A stretch of DNA of 64,000 bases from Pseudomonas helleri (GTDB lineage Bacteria; Pseudomonadota; Gammaproteobacteria; Pseudomonadales; Pseudomonadaceae). The notes below the pieces were generated by a model. It saw nothing but the letters and a program-made list of their open reading frames with translations. It did no database searches and was not told the origin of the DNA. Made by a program: the position numbers and the translations under genes. The stretch covers positions 62,001 to 126,000 of the forward strand of contig NZ_WIWC01000001.1 in NCBI RefSeq assembly GCF_009600315.1. Direction: 5' to 3'. This document shows, one piece after another, positions 42,713 through 53,228 of the stretch (position 1 is the first letter of the stretch; every line of letters begins with the position of its first letter).

Positions 42713-43945
42713 ATGCCGCTGCGTTACCAATTACCCCTGGGCTTGGCACTGGTGATGGTCAGCAGTCTGTTGTGGGCCGCCAAAAAGGTTGATCTGGACT
42801 ATCACGTGCGCCTGTTGCCGCAAAGCAATCAGGCGCAGGTGCGTTTGACGTTGGCCGACGGCACTGCGGTGCGCAGTCTGGATTTCGATTTGGGCGCACC
42901 CGGCAGCTATAGCGACTTTAAAGCGGACGGCCAATGGCAACTGAGCCCGGACGCTACCCATAGCCGTGGCCTCTGGCACCCGACACCGGGCAAGGCCAGT
43001 CTTTCCTACCGTGTGCGCTTGAATCAGTTACGTAAAAACGGCAGCTTCGAGACGCTGATTACGCCGCAGTGGGCATTGTTTCGGGGCGAACAACTGGTGC
43101 CGCCAGCTGCGCTGGATCAGCAGGACGGCACAGAGTTGGTGTCGCGTCTGGAGTTTGAGTTGCCGGACGGCTGGAAGAGTGTCGAAACTGCGTGGCCGCG
43201 CATCGGCAAAAACCGCTTTCGCATCGATGACGTGTCGCGTTTATTCGACAGGCCCACGGGCTGGATGTTGGCTGGCACGCTGGGCAGCCGCCGCACCACG
43301 CTGGGTGAAACCGAAGTCACGGTGGCCGCTCCAAAAGGACAAGGCATGCGCCGTATGGATGTGTTGACCTTGTTGACGTTCGTCTGGCCACAGCTTCAAG
43401 CCGTGTTCCCGCGCAATCCCGCCAAGTTATTGATTGTGGGGGCCGCGAGCCCGATGTCGAAAGGCAGTTTGGCGGCAAACAACTCGATCTATCTGTACAG
43501 TGGCCTGCCATTGGTCAGTGAGAGCGGCAGCAGTCCATTATTGCGTGAAGTGGTTCAGGTGTTCAGCGCCATCAATGACGAGCCGGGGCACGCATGGATT
43601 GGCGAAGGCTTGAGCGAGTACTACGCCATAGAACTGATGCGCCGTGCCGGTGGTATGAGCGATGAGCGTTATCAGGCGTTGCAAGTCAGGCTTAATACCG
43701 TCGGCAAGGGTGTGACCCGTCTTCGTGGCCAGCAGGTAAGCCCGGCAATGGTGGCGAGAGCGGTCACATTAATGCAGGCCCTGGACCGCGAAATTCGTTT
43801 GCAAACCCACAATAAACGTTCGCTTGATGACGTCAGTCAGGCGCTGATGCGCATGGACAAGGTCAACACAGCATCCTTTATCCAGTTGAGCGAAAGTGTC
43901 TTGGGTGCGGAATCTGAAGTACTGGATACGCCGCTTTTGCATTAA
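42713..43945 (+). CDS. Secreted protein with degenerate peptidase-like domain
   Basis: A 410-residue protein with an N-terminal signal peptide (MPLRYQLPLGLALVMVSSLLWA). The first half is beta-rich. The second half resembles the M1/M61 gluzincin fold in the segment HAWIGEGLSEYYAIELMRRAGG, which corresponds to the region after the zinc site. The HExxH that should precede it reads REVVQVFSAI, so the catalytic zinc site is missing. The start at 42713 follows GAAGGAG. It is probably a periplasmic non-catalytic protein; the likeness to M61 is a motif-level impression. Confidence 0.75.
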   Translation: MPLRYQLPLGLALVMVSSLLWAAKKVDLDYHVRLLPQSNQAQVRLTLADGTAVRSLDFDLGAPGSYSDFKADGQWQLSPDATHSRGLWHPTPGKASLSYRVRLNQLRKNGSFETLITPQWALFRGEQLVPPAALDQQDGTELVSRLEFELPDGWKSVETAWPRIGKNRFRIDDVSRLFDRPTGWMLAGTLGSRRTTLGETEVTVAAPKGQGMRRMDVLTLLTFVWPQLQAVFPRNPAKLLIVGAASPMSKGSLAANNSIYLYSGLPLVSESGSSPLLREVVQVFSAINDEPGHAWIGEGLSEYYAIELMRRAGGMSDERYQALQVRLNTVGKGVTRLRGQQVSPAMVARAVTLMQALDREIRLQTHNKRSLDDVSQALMRMDKVNTASFIQLSESVLGAESEVLDTPLLH

Positions 43946-44051
43946 TCCTGAGAGGGCGGGTGGCAACAGAAAAAGCTGCCCGTCAACTTTGTCAGCTAGG
44001 AGGGCAGCACGTATTTACCCAGACTGAGGGGCCTATACCGGAGCTTCTTCT

Positions 44052-45056
44052 ATGTCTGCGTCAAAAAATACAGAGCTGTATGAATACCGATTTGATCCGC
44101 TGGATCGATGGGTCGGCTCATCCTCGGTCGATCGAGGGACAACGAAGCGCTTTAATCAGCGCAATCAGGTCGCCACTGAAATGAATGACCGTGGTCAAAC
44201 CTGTGTTGTGCGGTGCGTTCACCAGTTATTGGCCCAACATTGTCCTGATGGCTCAACCTTGTTACTGGCCACCGATCGGCAAGGCTCAGTCATGAGTGAT
44301 TGGAGCATCCACTTATACGTCTCCAAGGGTTATACCCCGTATGGGTATCTTCATGACTCAAACGTCCAGAGCAGTCTGCTGGGCTATAACAGCGAGTGGC
44401 GAGACGCGTTAACCGGGTACTACTTGTTGGGCAATGGTTCGCGTGTCTATAACCCTGTATTAATGCGCTTTTGTAGTCCCGACATCTTGAGTCCGTTCGG
44501 CGCGGGAGGGGTCAATGCTTACGCCTACTGCTCAGGAGACCCGCTCAATTGGCAAGACCCCAGCGGCCATGTTCGCCTGCCTGTGAAACTGACTTCTCTG
44601 CTGGCTTTATTTTCTGCGGCAAATCCAGAGCAGATGCCAAAGGCTGTCGCCAAAGCGAAAGAGACCGTTACTCTGGCGTCTCAAGCGCTTGTCGGGAGTA
44701 ATAATGTTCCGGATTACACGTCGCCAGGGCGGCAGATCATTCGCAATGCAACTTCAAAACAGCCATTGACTCAGACTTTTTCGCGCGCCTTGTCTCTGGT
44801 CAACCACAATCTGGCCAGTCATGGCATCCCTCTGGATCGCGCTGCTGGTTCGCATTACGGCGCTCTTGTGAAGTCAGTTGAGCGTGGAGAAATTCACAAT
44901 TCGACTGCTCACTTCAAAGCGGCCCATCATTGGATGACGAAAACGTTTGGCCCTGAAAGGGTCGTCGGCGTCACCTTCAATGTAGGCGGTGGGTTCCTGG
45001 CGGGTGCCCACGATGCCAAAGCGGTAAAGACAGGTAATGCCATACGCGGACTCTGA
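44052..45056 (+). CDS. RHS-core protein with unknown C-terminal domain
   Basis: A 334-residue protein. Residues ~93-175 form the RHS-repeat-associated core end (YTPYGY, LLGYNSEWRDALTGYYLLGNG, then FCSPDILSPFGAGGVNAYAY and CSGDPLNWQDPSGH), the hyperconserved stretch after which polymorphic toxins switch sequence. The N-terminal part has no long RHS repeat array, so it is a stand-alone short form. The C-terminal ~160 residues are unrecognised (SHYGALVKSVERGEIHNSTAH, HHWMTKTFGPE) and could be a toxin. No immunity gene follows; kdpF starts 120 bp on. GGAG precedes the ATG. Confidence 0.8.
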   Translation: MSASKNTELYEYRFDPLDRWVGSSSVDRGTTKRFNQRNQVATEMNDRGQTCVVRCVHQLLAQHCPDGSTLLLATDRQGSVMSDWSIHLYVSKGYTPYGYLHDSNVQSSLLGYNSEWRDALTGYYLLGNGSRVYNPVLMRFCSPDILSPFGAGGVNAYAYCSGDPLNWQDPSGHVRLPVKLTSLLALFSAANPEQMPKAVAKAKETVTLASQALVGSNNVPDYTSPGRQIIRNATSKQPLTQTFSRALSLVNHNLASHGIPLDRAAGSHYGALVKSVERGEIHNSTAHFKAAHHWMTKTFGPERVVGVTFNVGGGFLAGAHDAKAVKTGNAIRGL

Positions 45057-45177
45057 CGTCCCTGGAGTGTTTTTACGCTTTCTTTACGGCCCTGTTCCTG
45101 CACGATCTCGATTCTTTACACCCTCACTCCTCACACTCTCCCTACACGCGGCGCATGCCGTTCCGGGGAGAGTTGTC

Positions 45178-45267
45178 ATGGGTGTATTGGATGGAGTGTC
45201 ACTGCTGCTGGCCCTCGGGCTGTTCGTTTATCTGCTGGTTGCGCTGTTGCGCGCAGATCGGAACTAG
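45178..45267 (+). CDS. kdpF: Potassium-transporting ATPase subunit F
   Basis: A 29-residue single-helix membrane peptide (MGVLDGVSLLLALGLFVYLL, then VALLRADRN) that stabilises the KdpFABC complex. The ATG at 45178 has GGGGAGAG upstream. It lies eight bases before kdpA and matches KdpF in size and place. Confidence 0.93.
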   Translation: MGVLDGVSLLLALGLFVYLLVALLRADRN

Positions 45268-45275
45268 GAGCGGGT

Positions 45276-46970
45276 ATGCACAGTTATGACTATGCGTTGG
45301 TGCTGGCCTTTTTGGCGCTGGTACTGGTGCCCGCACCCTGGTTGGGCCGTTTTTATTACAAGGTTATGGAAGGTCAGCGGACATGGCTCACGCCTGTCGT
45401 GGGGCCTGTCGAGAAGCTCTGTTATCGGGTAGCGGGCGTTGACCCGAGCAATGAGCAAAGCTGGCGCACTTATGCCCTGGCATTGCTGATGTTCAATCTA
45501 GTGGGTTTTTTGCTGTTGTTCTCGGTGCTGGTATTTCAGCAATACCTGCCGCTCAACCCTCAGCAATTACCAGGGCAGGAATGGACTCAAGCCTTCAACA
45601 CGGCGGTGAGTTTTGTCACCAACACGAACTGGCAAAGTTACAGCGGCGAAGCCTCGCTGAGTTACCTCAGCCAGATGATCGGCCTGACGGTGCAAAATTT
45701 TGTCAGTGCCGCCACCGGTCTGGCGGTGCTGGTCGCCCTGTGTCGCGGTATCAGCCGTCGCTCGGCCAGCACGCTGGGCAACTTCTGGGCTGACATGACC
45801 CGCGCGACGTTGTATGGCCTGCTGCCGCTGTGTCTGCTGTTGGCCCTGTTTCTGGTGTGGCAGGGGGTACCACAAACCTTCGCCCATTACGTCAATGCCG
45901 TGACGATGCAGGGCGCCGATCAGGTGATCCCGCTAGGGCCAGCGGCCAGTCAAATTGCCATCAAGCAATTGGGCACCAATGGTGGTGGTTTCTTTGGCGT
46001 CAACTCGGCCCACCCCTTTGAGAACCCGACTGCGTGGAGCAACTTGTTCGAGCTGGCGTCAATCATTCTGATCCCGGTTGCGCTGGTGTTTACCTTCGGC
46101 CATTACGTCAAGGATCTGCGTCAGAGCCGGGCCATTATCGCCTGTATGTTGGCGCTGTTTCTGATCGGTGGCGGCACCGCGTTGTATGCCGAATATCAAC
46201 CCAATCCCGCGCTCAACAGCCCGCAGGTGGAACAAAGCGCACCGCTGGAAGGCAAGGAAGTACGCTTTGGCACCACCGGGACGGTGTTGTGGACTGAAAC
46301 CACTACCGCGGCGTCCAACGGTTCGGTGAACGGCATGCACGACAGCCTTAACCCGCTGAGCGGGATGGTTGCGCTGGTCAATATGATGGTCGGTGAAGTG
46401 ATCTTCGGGGGGGTGGGTGCGGGGCTTTACGGGATGTTGCTGAACGTCCTTATTGCCGTCTTTCTGGCCGGTTTGATGATTGGTCGAACCCCGCAATACC
46501 TCGGAAAAAAACTTCAGGCCAAGGAGGTCCAGTGGCTGGTGATCACGCTGCTGGTGATGCCGGTCGGGGTATTGGTTCTGGGTGCAGTGGCGGCTGTTTT
46601 GCCCGGTGCTGTGGCCTCGGTCAGTAACCCCGGCCCTCATGGCTTTAGCCAGATTCTTTACGCCTTTACCTCGGCCAGTGCCAACAACGGTTCAGCCTTT
46701 GCCGGGCTCAATGCGAATACGCCGTTTTATAACCTGATGTTGGGTGTGGGCATGCTGATTGGGCGCTTCGGCTACATCCTTCCCGTGCTGGCGTTAGCGG
46801 GCAGCCTGGCGCTGAAGAAAACAGCCCCCATTGACCAGAACAGTTTTCCGACCCATGGCCCGCTGTTTGTGGCGCTGTTAACCATGACCATTCTGCTGGT
46901 GGGCGGCCTGACGTTCTTGCCGACTCTGGCCCTTGGCCCCATCGCTGAACAACTGACTCAGGGTTTCTAA
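45276..46970 (+). CDS. kdpA: Potassium-transporting ATPase subunit A
   Basis: A 564-residue polytopic inner-membrane protein that forms the K+-selective channel-like subunit of KdpFABC, with ten or so hydrophobic helices and selectivity-filter loops such as [41 protein letters not shown] and [17 protein letters not shown] precedes the ATG. It is the second gene of the kdpFABC operon. Confidence 0.96.
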   Translation: MHSYDYALVLAFLALVLVPAPWLGRFYYKVMEGQRTWLTPVVGPVEKLCYRVAGVDPSNEQSWRTYALALLMFNLVGFLLLFSVLVFQQYLPLNPQQLPGQEWTQAFNTAVSFVTNTNWQSYSGEASLSYLSQMIGLTVQNFVSAATGLAVLVALCRGISRRSASTLGNFWADMTRATLYGLLPLCLLLALFLVWQGVPQTFAHYVNAVTMQGADQVIPLGPAASQIAIKQLGTNGGGFFGVNSAHPFENPTAWSNLFELASIILIPVALVFTFGHYVKDLRQSRAIIACMLALFLIGGGTALYAEYQPNPALNSPQVEQSAPLEGKEVRFGTTGTVLWTETTTAASNGSVNGMHDSLNPLSGMVALVNMMVGEVIFGGVGAGLYGMLLNVLIAVFLAGLMIGRTPQYLGKKLQAKEVQWLVITLLVMPVGVLVLGAVAAVLPGAVASVSNPGPHGFSQILYAFTSASANNGSAFAGLNANTPFYNLMLGVGMLIGRFGYILPVLALAGSLALKKTAPIDQNSFPTHGPLFVALLTMTILLVGGLTFLPTLALGPIAEQLTQGF

Positions 46971-46977
46971 GGACACG

Positions 46978-49053
46978 ATGATGAATATGCCTGCTCATGG
47001 TTCAAAGATTTCGCCCGTGCCTGAAGCCCATCCTCATGAGTCACCCAAGACAGCGTTTGCTGACCTGTGGCGACCGGCCTTGTGGCAAGCGTTCGTCAAG
47101 CTCGACCCGCGCCAGCTGAAGCGATCGCCGGTGATGCTGGTGGTGGAGTTGACGGCCATTTTCACCACCATACTGTGCCTGCTGCCTGATCCGGCGGTGC
47201 CCACTGCGGTGGCGGTGCAAATCGCTCTGTGGCTGTGGTTTACCGTGTTGTTCGCCAACTTTGCCGAAGCCTTGGCGGAAGGCCGTGGCAAGGCTCGCGC
47301 TGATAGCCTCAAGGCCGGCAGCGTCGGCTTGAGCGCAAGGCGCAGGACCAGCACCGGCAGTTTTGAGGTTGTCCCCGCCACGCGTCTGCGCAAAGGCGAT
47401 GTGGTGCGCGTCGAAGCGGGCGAAATGATCCCCGGCGATGGCGAAGTGATAGAAGGGATCGCGGCCGTCAACGAAGCTGCCATTACCGGCGAGTCGGCGC
47501 CGGTGATTCGAGAGTCGGGTGGGGACCGCTCGGCGGTCACCGGCAACACCCGGCTGGTGTCGGACTGGTTGCTGGTGCGGATTAGCGCCAATCCCGGCGA
47601 GTCGACCCTGGATCGCATGATTGCACTGGTCGAAGGCGCCAAGCGGCAGAAAACCCCCAACGAAGTAGCGCTGGATATTCTGCTGATCGGTCTGACCCTG
47701 ATCTTTCTGATTGTTGTCGTGACCTTGCAGCCCTTTGCCTACTTTGCCGGTGGCAGCTTGCCGCTGGTGTTTCTGGTGGCGCTGTTGGTGACACTGATTC
47801 CAACCACCATTGGCGGTTTACTGTCAGCCATCGGCATCGCGGGCATGGACCGACTGGTGCGACTGAATGTGATTGCCAAATCCGGCCGTGCGGTTGAGGC
47901 AGCAGGCGATGTGCATGTGCTGATGCTGGATAAAACCGGCACTATCACGTTTGGTAATCGCCGTTGTACGGCGTTGTATGCCTCTCCCGGCGTGACCGCC
48001 AAAGAGCTGGCAGAAGGGGCTTTACTGGCGTCGTTGGCGGATGAAACGGCTGAAGGCAAGTCTATCGTCGAGTTTGTTCGCGGCCTGCACACCTTGCCGG
48101 AACCTGACGCAGCAGATTTTAGTGCCGTGCCTTTTACCGCTGAAACTCGCTTGTCGGGTATCGACTGCCAGGGGCGGGTGTACCGCAAGGGCGCAGTGGA
48201 CTCAGTGTTGGCCTTCGTAGGCTTGGCCCGCAACGAAGTACTGCCCGCCCTGTCGCGCGAAATCGACACCATCGCTCAAAGTGGCGGTACGCCTTTGCTG
48301 GTATGCGCGCAGGGCAAGTTGCTGGGGGCGATCCATCTCAAGGACGTGGTCAAGCCGGGGATACGTCAGCGCTTTGCCGAACTGCGCACTCTGGGCATTC
48401 GCACGGTGATGGTGACGGGCGACAACCCGCTGACGGCCGCAGCCATTGCGGCCGAGGCGGGGGTCGATGACGTATTGGCTGAGGCGACACCAGAGAAAAA
48501 GCTGGCGCGTATTCGCCACGAGCAACATGACGGGCGACTGGTGGCGATGTGCGGTGATGGCGCCAACGACGCACCGGCTCTGGCTCAAGCGGACGTCGGC
48601 ATGGCGATGAACGACGGCACGCAAGCAGCACGCGAAGCCGCCAACATGGTCGACCTCGACAGTGACCCGACCAAACTGCTGGACGTGGTGCAGATCGGTA
48701 AAGAGCTGTTGGTGACACGCGGCGCGCTGACCACGTTCTCCATCGCCAATGACGTGGCCAAATACTTCGCGATTCTGCCGGCGCTGTTCGCTTCTATCTA
48801 CCCACAACTGGGCGTGCTTAACGTGATGCACCTGCACAGCCCGCAGAGCGCCATCCTGTCGGCCATTGTGTTTAACGCGCTGATCATTGTGGTGCTGATA
48901 CCGCTGGCGCTGCGAGGGGTGAGGGTGCAGGCGGCCAATGCGGCGCAACTGCTGCGACGCAACCTGTTGATCTATGGCGTGGGCGGACTGGTGGTGCCTT
49001 TTATTGGCATCAAACTGATCGACATGCTGCTCACTGCACTGCATTTGGTTTAG
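46978..49053 (+). CDS. kdpB: Potassium-transporting ATPase ATP-binding subunit B
   Basis: A 691-residue P-type ATPase subunit that powers K+ uptake. Asp318 in [10 protein letters not shown] is phosphorylated; the actuator has TGESAPV and the hinge motif reads [16 protein letters not shown]. Membrane helices M1-M4 and the C-terminal helices are present. The start could be either of two adjacent ATGs (46978 or 46981) after AAGGA. It is followed 17 bases later by kdpC. Confidence 0.96.
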   Translation: MMNMPAHGSKISPVPEAHPHESPKTAFADLWRPALWQAFVKLDPRQLKRSPVMLVVELTAIFTTILCLLPDPAVPTAVAVQIALWLWFTVLFANFAEALAEGRGKARADSLKAGSVGLSARRRTSTGSFEVVPATRLRKGDVVRVEAGEMIPGDGEVIEGIAAVNEAAITGESAPVIRESGGDRSAVTGNTRLVSDWLLVRISANPGESTLDRMIALVEGAKRQKTPNEVALDILLIGLTLIFLIVVVTLQPFAYFAGGSLPLVFLVALLVTLIPTTIGGLLSAIGIAGMDRLVRLNVIAKSGRAVEAAGDVHVLMLDKTGTITFGNRRCTALYASPGVTAKELAEGALLASLADETAEGKSIVEFVRGLHTLPEPDAADFSAVPFTAETRLSGIDCQGRVYRKGAVDSVLAFVGLARNEVLPALSREIDTIAQSGGTPLLVCAQGKLLGAIHLKDVVKPGIRQRFAELRTLGIRTVMVTGDNPLTAAAIAAEAGVDDVLAEATPEKKLARIRHEQHDGRLVAMCGDGANDAPALAQADVGMAMNDGTQAAREAANMVDLDSDPTKLLDVVQIGKELLVTRGALTTFSIANDVAKYFAILPALFASIYPQLGVLNVMHLHSPQSAILSAIVFNALIIVVLIPLALRGVRVQAANAAQLLRRNLLIYGVGGLVVPFIGIKLIDMLLTALHLV

Positions 49054-49070
49054 GTTCAGGAGAAACAATC

Positions 49071-49628
49071 ATGACTTCATTATTACGTCCGGCCCTGAGC
49101 CTGATGCTGTTGATGACCGCCATTACCGGGGTGGTGTACCCGCTGGCCGTCACCGGGATTGCCCAGTTGGCCTTCCCCGAGCAGGCCAATGGCAGCCTGA
49201 TCTATGGCCGCGAGGGTCAGGTGCAAGGTTCGGCCCTGATAGCGCAAGATTTCAGCGGTGATACCTGGTTCCACCCTCGGCCGTCTGCGGGAGCGTTTGC
49301 CACCGTCGCGAGTGCGGCCAGTAACCTTGCGCCCAGCAATCCGGCGCTGGCGAAACGGGTCAAGGCCAGTGCCAGCGAGTTGGCGGTTGCCGGTCAGGGG
49401 CCTGTGCCACTGGCACTGTTGACCACCTCGGGCAGCGGGCTTGATCCGCACTTGCCACCAGAGGCCATTCGCTATCAACTGGCCCGCGTTGCGGCGGCAC
49501 GGGGCGTGTCTGAGAAGACAGTCGAACAACTCGTGACGCAGCATATCGAACAGCCGCTGGTAGGCCCGCCCGTGGTCAACGTATTGCTGCTTAATCAGGC
49601 GCTGGCACAGCTGAATGCGGGTCAATAA
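49071..49628 (+). CDS. kdpC: Potassium-transporting ATPase subunit C
   Basis: A 185-residue subunit with one N-terminal membrane helix ([21 protein letters not shown]) and a periplasmic domain ([24 protein letters not shown]). It stabilises KdpFABC. AGGAG lies eight bases before the ATG. A REP pair separates it from kdpD. Confidence 0.95.
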   Translation: MTSLLRPALSLMLLMTAITGVVYPLAVTGIAQLAFPEQANGSLIYGREGQVQGSALIAQDFSGDTWFHPRPSAGAFATVASAASNLAPSNPALAKRVKASASELAVAGQGPVPLALLTTSGSGLDPHLPPEAIRYQLARVAAARGVSEKTVEQLVTQHIEQPLVGPPVVNVLLLNQALAQLNAGQ

Positions 49629-49643
49629 GGTGAGCGGAAATCT

Positions 49644-49792
49644 CGTAGCAGTTGACGAGTAGTACGAGGCTACGTCCGGCTGCGCAGCAGTCGTAAAACA
49701 CTTAGCCTGGGCGTTTCAGATAAATCGCGCTGATGGAGCTTGCGACGATTGCATCGTCGAACGTAGCCTCGCACCACTCGTCAACTGCTACG
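49644..49792. repeat. REP-like pair between kdpC and kdpD
   Basis: A 32-base arm (49644-49675) is repeated in inverted orientation at 49761-49792 with two mismatches (arms begin CGTAGCAGTTGACGAGT). It is a different subtype from the other REP pairs in the window. It may lower expression of kdpDE relative to kdpFABC by processing or termination. Confidence 0.85.
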
Positions 49793-49835
49793 GGGATAAG
49801 CGCTGCAACTACCTAAAAATAACGGGGCCAATCTC

Positions 49836-52502
49836 ATGCCAAACACCACCCGCGCCGATGCGCTGTTAGCCGATTTACCCCGCGCGGGTCGTGGCCGACT
49901 CAAGGTGTTTCTCGGCGCGGCGCCTGGTGTGGGCAAAACCTACGCCATGCTGCAAGCCGCGCACACGCAATTGCGCCAAGGGGTAAAGCTGCTCGCCGGT
50001 GTAGTCGAAACCCACGGCCGGGCCGAAACCGAGGCGCTGCTCAACGGCTTGCCTCAACAGCCATTGTTGCGCTCCGAATACCGAGGGGTTCAGCTTGAAG
50101 AGATGGACCTCGACGGTTTGCTCAGCGCTCCAGTGCAGTTGGTGCTGGTGGACGAACTGGCCCACAGCAATGCCCCAGGCAGTCGGCACGCCAAGCGCTG
50201 GCAAGATGTTCAGGAGTTGTTGGCGGCGGGCATCGACGTCTACACCACGATCAATGTCCAGCATCTGGAAAGCCTGAACGATCAGGTGCGGGGCATTACC
50301 GGGGTGCAGGTGCGCGAGACCGTGCCGGACTGGATCGTGCAGGAAGCCTACGAGTTGTTGCTGATCGACCTGCCACCCCGTGAGCTGCTTGAACGCTTGC
50401 GCGAAGGCAAGGTGTACGTGCCGGAGCAGGCCCGGGCGGCTATTGATGCTTTTTTTTCCCAGACCAATCTCAATGCCCTGCGCGAACTGGCCATGCAGAC
50501 AGCCGCCGTGTACGTCGACGATGAGCTGGACAAAGGCTATCGCCAGCTCGGTCAGAGTGCCCCGGCGTTACGTGGCCGGTTAGTGGTCGGCATTGACGGT
50601 GACGAGCAGGCCGAGCGTCTGGTGCGCCATGCCAGTCGCGTGGCTGAACGTCGGCACTTGCCCTGGAGTCTGGTGCACGTGGATAACGGTCGCCCGCGCG
50701 ACGAACAATCGCGGTTGCGCCTGCAAAGTGCCCAGCTATTGGCTGAGCGCCTGGGCGGTGAAGTGGTGTTGTTGCGTGCTGGCGAAGTGGCCAAAACCTT
50801 GATTCAGCACGCCCGAGAACGGCGCGCCAATTTATTGTTGGTGGGCCAGTCGCGTTTGCGCTGGCACCGCCGCCTGCTGGGAGGAGGGCTGGCAGCGCGA
50901 TTATTGCGTGACGCTCATGGGTTGGAAATCAACGTGCTCGACCATGAGCAAACGAGCGCACCTGTCGCCCGCCCTGGCAATCACTCGGCCGGTTGGTTTG
51001 ACTACGCACTGGCTGTGCTCGCCACCGGGTTAGCCAGCGCGTTGGCCTGGGGTGTGTCCAGCGTACTGGCGCTGCCTAATATCTCATTGGTGTTTCTCGC
51101 AGCGGTGTTATTGGTGGCGGTACGCAGCAGTCTGGGGCCTGCGCTGGTCTGCGCGGCGCTCTCATTTCTGGCCTATGACTTCCTGTTTATCCCGCCCAAT
51201 TTTTCCTTCAGCATCCAGCGCGAAGAAGACGTGCTGACGTTGCTGTTTTTCCTGTTGATGGCGGCCCTCACCGGCAATCTTGCTGCTCGTCAGCGTCGAC
51301 AGCTGCAGGCGCTGCGCGAAACCCAGGAAGAGACTACGCAACTGCTCGACTTGTCACGCAAACTCACGGCCGCGACTGACCGTAAAGCGGTCATCAGCGC
51401 AGCGGCCCAGCATTTCAGTGACTGGAAGGACGTCGAGATGTGCCTGCTTAACCGCGATGGCGCGCAAGGTTGGCTGATAGAAACCGGCGGCCCGGTGTCA
51501 TTCACTGAAGCTGAACGCGCTGCCGCCGACTGGGCCTGGAACCATGATCAGCCCGCGGGGCAGGGAACGGACACCTTGCCGATCAGCCATTGGTGGTGGT
51601 TGCCCTTGACGGTGGAGGATGGCCCGCTGGCATTACTGGGCGTGCGTAGCCGCGCCAGCCAGCCGCTTAGCGGGCAACGTCGGCGTTTGTTGATGGCGCT
51701 CAGCCAGCCGCTGGCTCAAGCGTTGGCACGTGCACGTTTGGCCCACGACCTGGAAGCGGCACGCTTGCACGGTGAAACCGAACAATTGCGCAGCGCCCTG
51801 CTGGCGTCCGTCTCCCATGACTTGCGCACGCCTTTGACCACTATGCGCGGCAGTATCGATACGTTGTTGGCGCTGGGTGAGGCAATCCCTTTGCAGGACC
51901 GGCGTGAGTTGCTTGAAGGCACCCGCGATGAAGCTGAGCGTCTTGATCGCTATATCCAAAACCTGTTGGACATGACTCGCTTGGGTCATGGCGCGCTCAA
52001 ACTGGCCCGCGACTGGGTGGCCCCGGCGGATATAGTCGCCAGCGCCTTGAACCGCTTGCGCGCCGTGCTGGCGCCTTTGCAGGTGCAGATCGACGTGCCG
52101 GGGCAATTGCCGTTGTTGCATATCCACGCAGCCTTGATCGAGCAAGCGTTGATCAATGTGCTGGAAAATGCAGCGCGCTTTTCACCGCCTCAGGGTCGAT
52201 TGGCTTTGCAGGCAGGCGCGGATGAGCGTGAGCTGTGGTTCGCCGTCAGTGATCAGGGGCCGGGCATTCCAGAGGCTGAACGGGCACAGATTTTCGACAT
52301 GTTCTACACCGCCGCCCGAGGTGACCGCGGCGGCCAAGGCACCGGGCTGGGGCTGGCGATTTGTCAGGGGATGGTCGGTGCTCACGGCGGCCGCATTACG
52401 GTCGCTGAGGGGATCGACGGTATGGGCACCTGTATCAGCCTTTTTTTGCCATTACCCGAGCAGCCAGCGCCAGGCACTGAAGAGCTGGAACATGAAGACT
52501 GA
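49836..52502 (+). CDS. kdpD: Sensor histidine kinase KdpD
   Basis: An 888-residue membrane sensor of K+ limitation. The order is an N-terminal KdpD domain with Walker A GAAPGVGKTYAML, a USP-like domain (about 245-370), four membrane helices of the DUF4118 type (about 390-490), a GAF-like region, the HisKA domain with His661 (ASVSHDLRTPLTT) and the HATPase domain (NVLENAARFSPP, DQGPGIP, GTGLGLAI). It phosphorylates KdpE. The Shine-Dalgarno before its ATG is weak. Confidence 0.96.
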   Translation: MPNTTRADALLADLPRAGRGRLKVFLGAAPGVGKTYAMLQAAHTQLRQGVKLLAGVVETHGRAETEALLNGLPQQPLLRSEYRGVQLEEMDLDGLLSAPVQLVLVDELAHSNAPGSRHAKRWQDVQELLAAGIDVYTTINVQHLESLNDQVRGITGVQVRETVPDWIVQEAYELLLIDLPPRELLERLREGKVYVPEQARAAIDAFFSQTNLNALRELAMQTAAVYVDDELDKGYRQLGQSAPALRGRLVVGIDGDEQAERLVRHASRVAERRHLPWSLVHVDNGRPRDEQSRLRLQSAQLLAERLGGEVVLLRAGEVAKTLIQHARERRANLLLVGQSRLRWHRRLLGGGLAARLLRDAHGLEINVLDHEQTSAPVARPGNHSAGWFDYALAVLATGLASALAWGVSSVLALPNISLVFLAAVLLVAVRSSLGPALVCAALSFLAYDFLFIPPNFSFSIQREEDVLTLLFFLLMAALTGNLAARQRRQLQALRETQEETTQLLDLSRKLTAATDRKAVISAAAQHFSDWKDVEMCLLNRDGAQGWLIETGGPVSFTEAERAAADWAWNHDQPAGQGTDTLPISHWWWLPLTVEDGPLALLGVRSRASQPLSGQRRRLLMALSQPLAQALARARLAHDLEAARLHGETEQLRSALLASVSHDLRTPLTTMRGSIDTLLALGEAIPLQDRRELLEGTRDEAERLDRYIQNLLDMTRLGHGALKLARDWVAPADIVASALNRLRAVLAPLQVQIDVPGQLPLLHIHAALIEQALINVLENAARFSPPQGRLALQAGADERELWFAVSDQGPGIPEAERAQIFDMFYTAARGDRGGQGTGLGLAICQGMVGAHGGRITVAEGIDGMGTCISLFLPLPEQPAPGTEELEHED

Positions 52503-52538
52503 TATTCTTTGGCCATTGTTTTCCCACGATGAGCAGCC

Positions 52539-53228
52539 ATGAACCAGAACGCGACTATTTTGGTCATCGACGACGAGCCACAGATTCGGAAATTTCTGCG
52601 CATCAGCCTGGTTTCCCAAGGCTACAGCGTGCACGAAGCCGCCACGGGCGCAGAAGGTTTGAGTCAGGCTGCGTTAAAACAGCCGGATTTAGTGGTGCTG
52701 GATCTGGGCTTGCCCGACATGGACGGCCAGCAGGTGTTGCGCGAGTTTCGTGAGTGGTCGGGGGTACCCGTCCTGGTGCTTTCGGTACGAGCCAGCGAAG
52801 CGCAAAAGGTCGAAGCGCTGGACAGCGGGGCCAATGATTACGTCACCAAGCCGTTCGGGATTCAAGAGTTTCTGGCGCGGATACGTGCGTTGTTACGTCA
52901 CGTACCCGCAGGCGAAACCCTCGATGCGGCCCTTTCGCTCGGACCGCTGACCATTGATTTTGCCTTTCGCCGAGTGCAGCTCAACGGAGTCGAGGTTGCA
53001 CTGACACGCAAGGAATACGCCGTGTTGGCGCAACTGGCACGGCACCCGGGCCGTGTCATTACTCAACAGCAATTGCTAAAGGATATCTGGGGGCCGAGTC
53101 ATACCGAGAACAGCCATTACCTGCGCATTGTGGTCGGTCACTTGCGACAAAAGCTCGCGGACGACCCCACCCGGCCGCGCTTTATTGCCACTGAGGCAGG
53201 GGTGGGTTATCGACTCCTTGAAATTTAA
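52539..53228 (+). CDS. kdpE: Response regulator KdpE
   Basis: A 229-residue OmpR-family regulator that activates kdpFABC. The receiver has Asp11/12 and the phospho-acceptor Asp55 (VVLDLGLPDMDG) plus Lys in YVTKPFG; the C-terminal winged helix ends in RFIATEAGVGYRLLEI. It follows kdpD by 36 bp. Its stop overlaps the stop of the convergent patatin gene by four bases. Confidence 0.96.
   Translation: MNQNATILVIDDEPQIRKFLRISLVSQGYSVHEAATGAEGLSQAALKQPDLVVLDLGLPDMDGQQVLREFREWSGVPVLVLSVRASEAQKVEALDSGANDYVTKPFGIQEFLARIRALLRHVPAGETLDAALSLGPLTIDFAFRRVQLNGVEVALTRKEYAVLAQLARHPGRVITQQQLLKDIWGPSHTENSHYLRIVVGHLRQKLADDPTRPRFIATEAGVGYRLLEI

Noticed and set aside
48202..49068. A long frame antisense to kdpB.
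   Set aside because: It is His- and Gln-rich, overlaps a conserved gene and has no family similarity.
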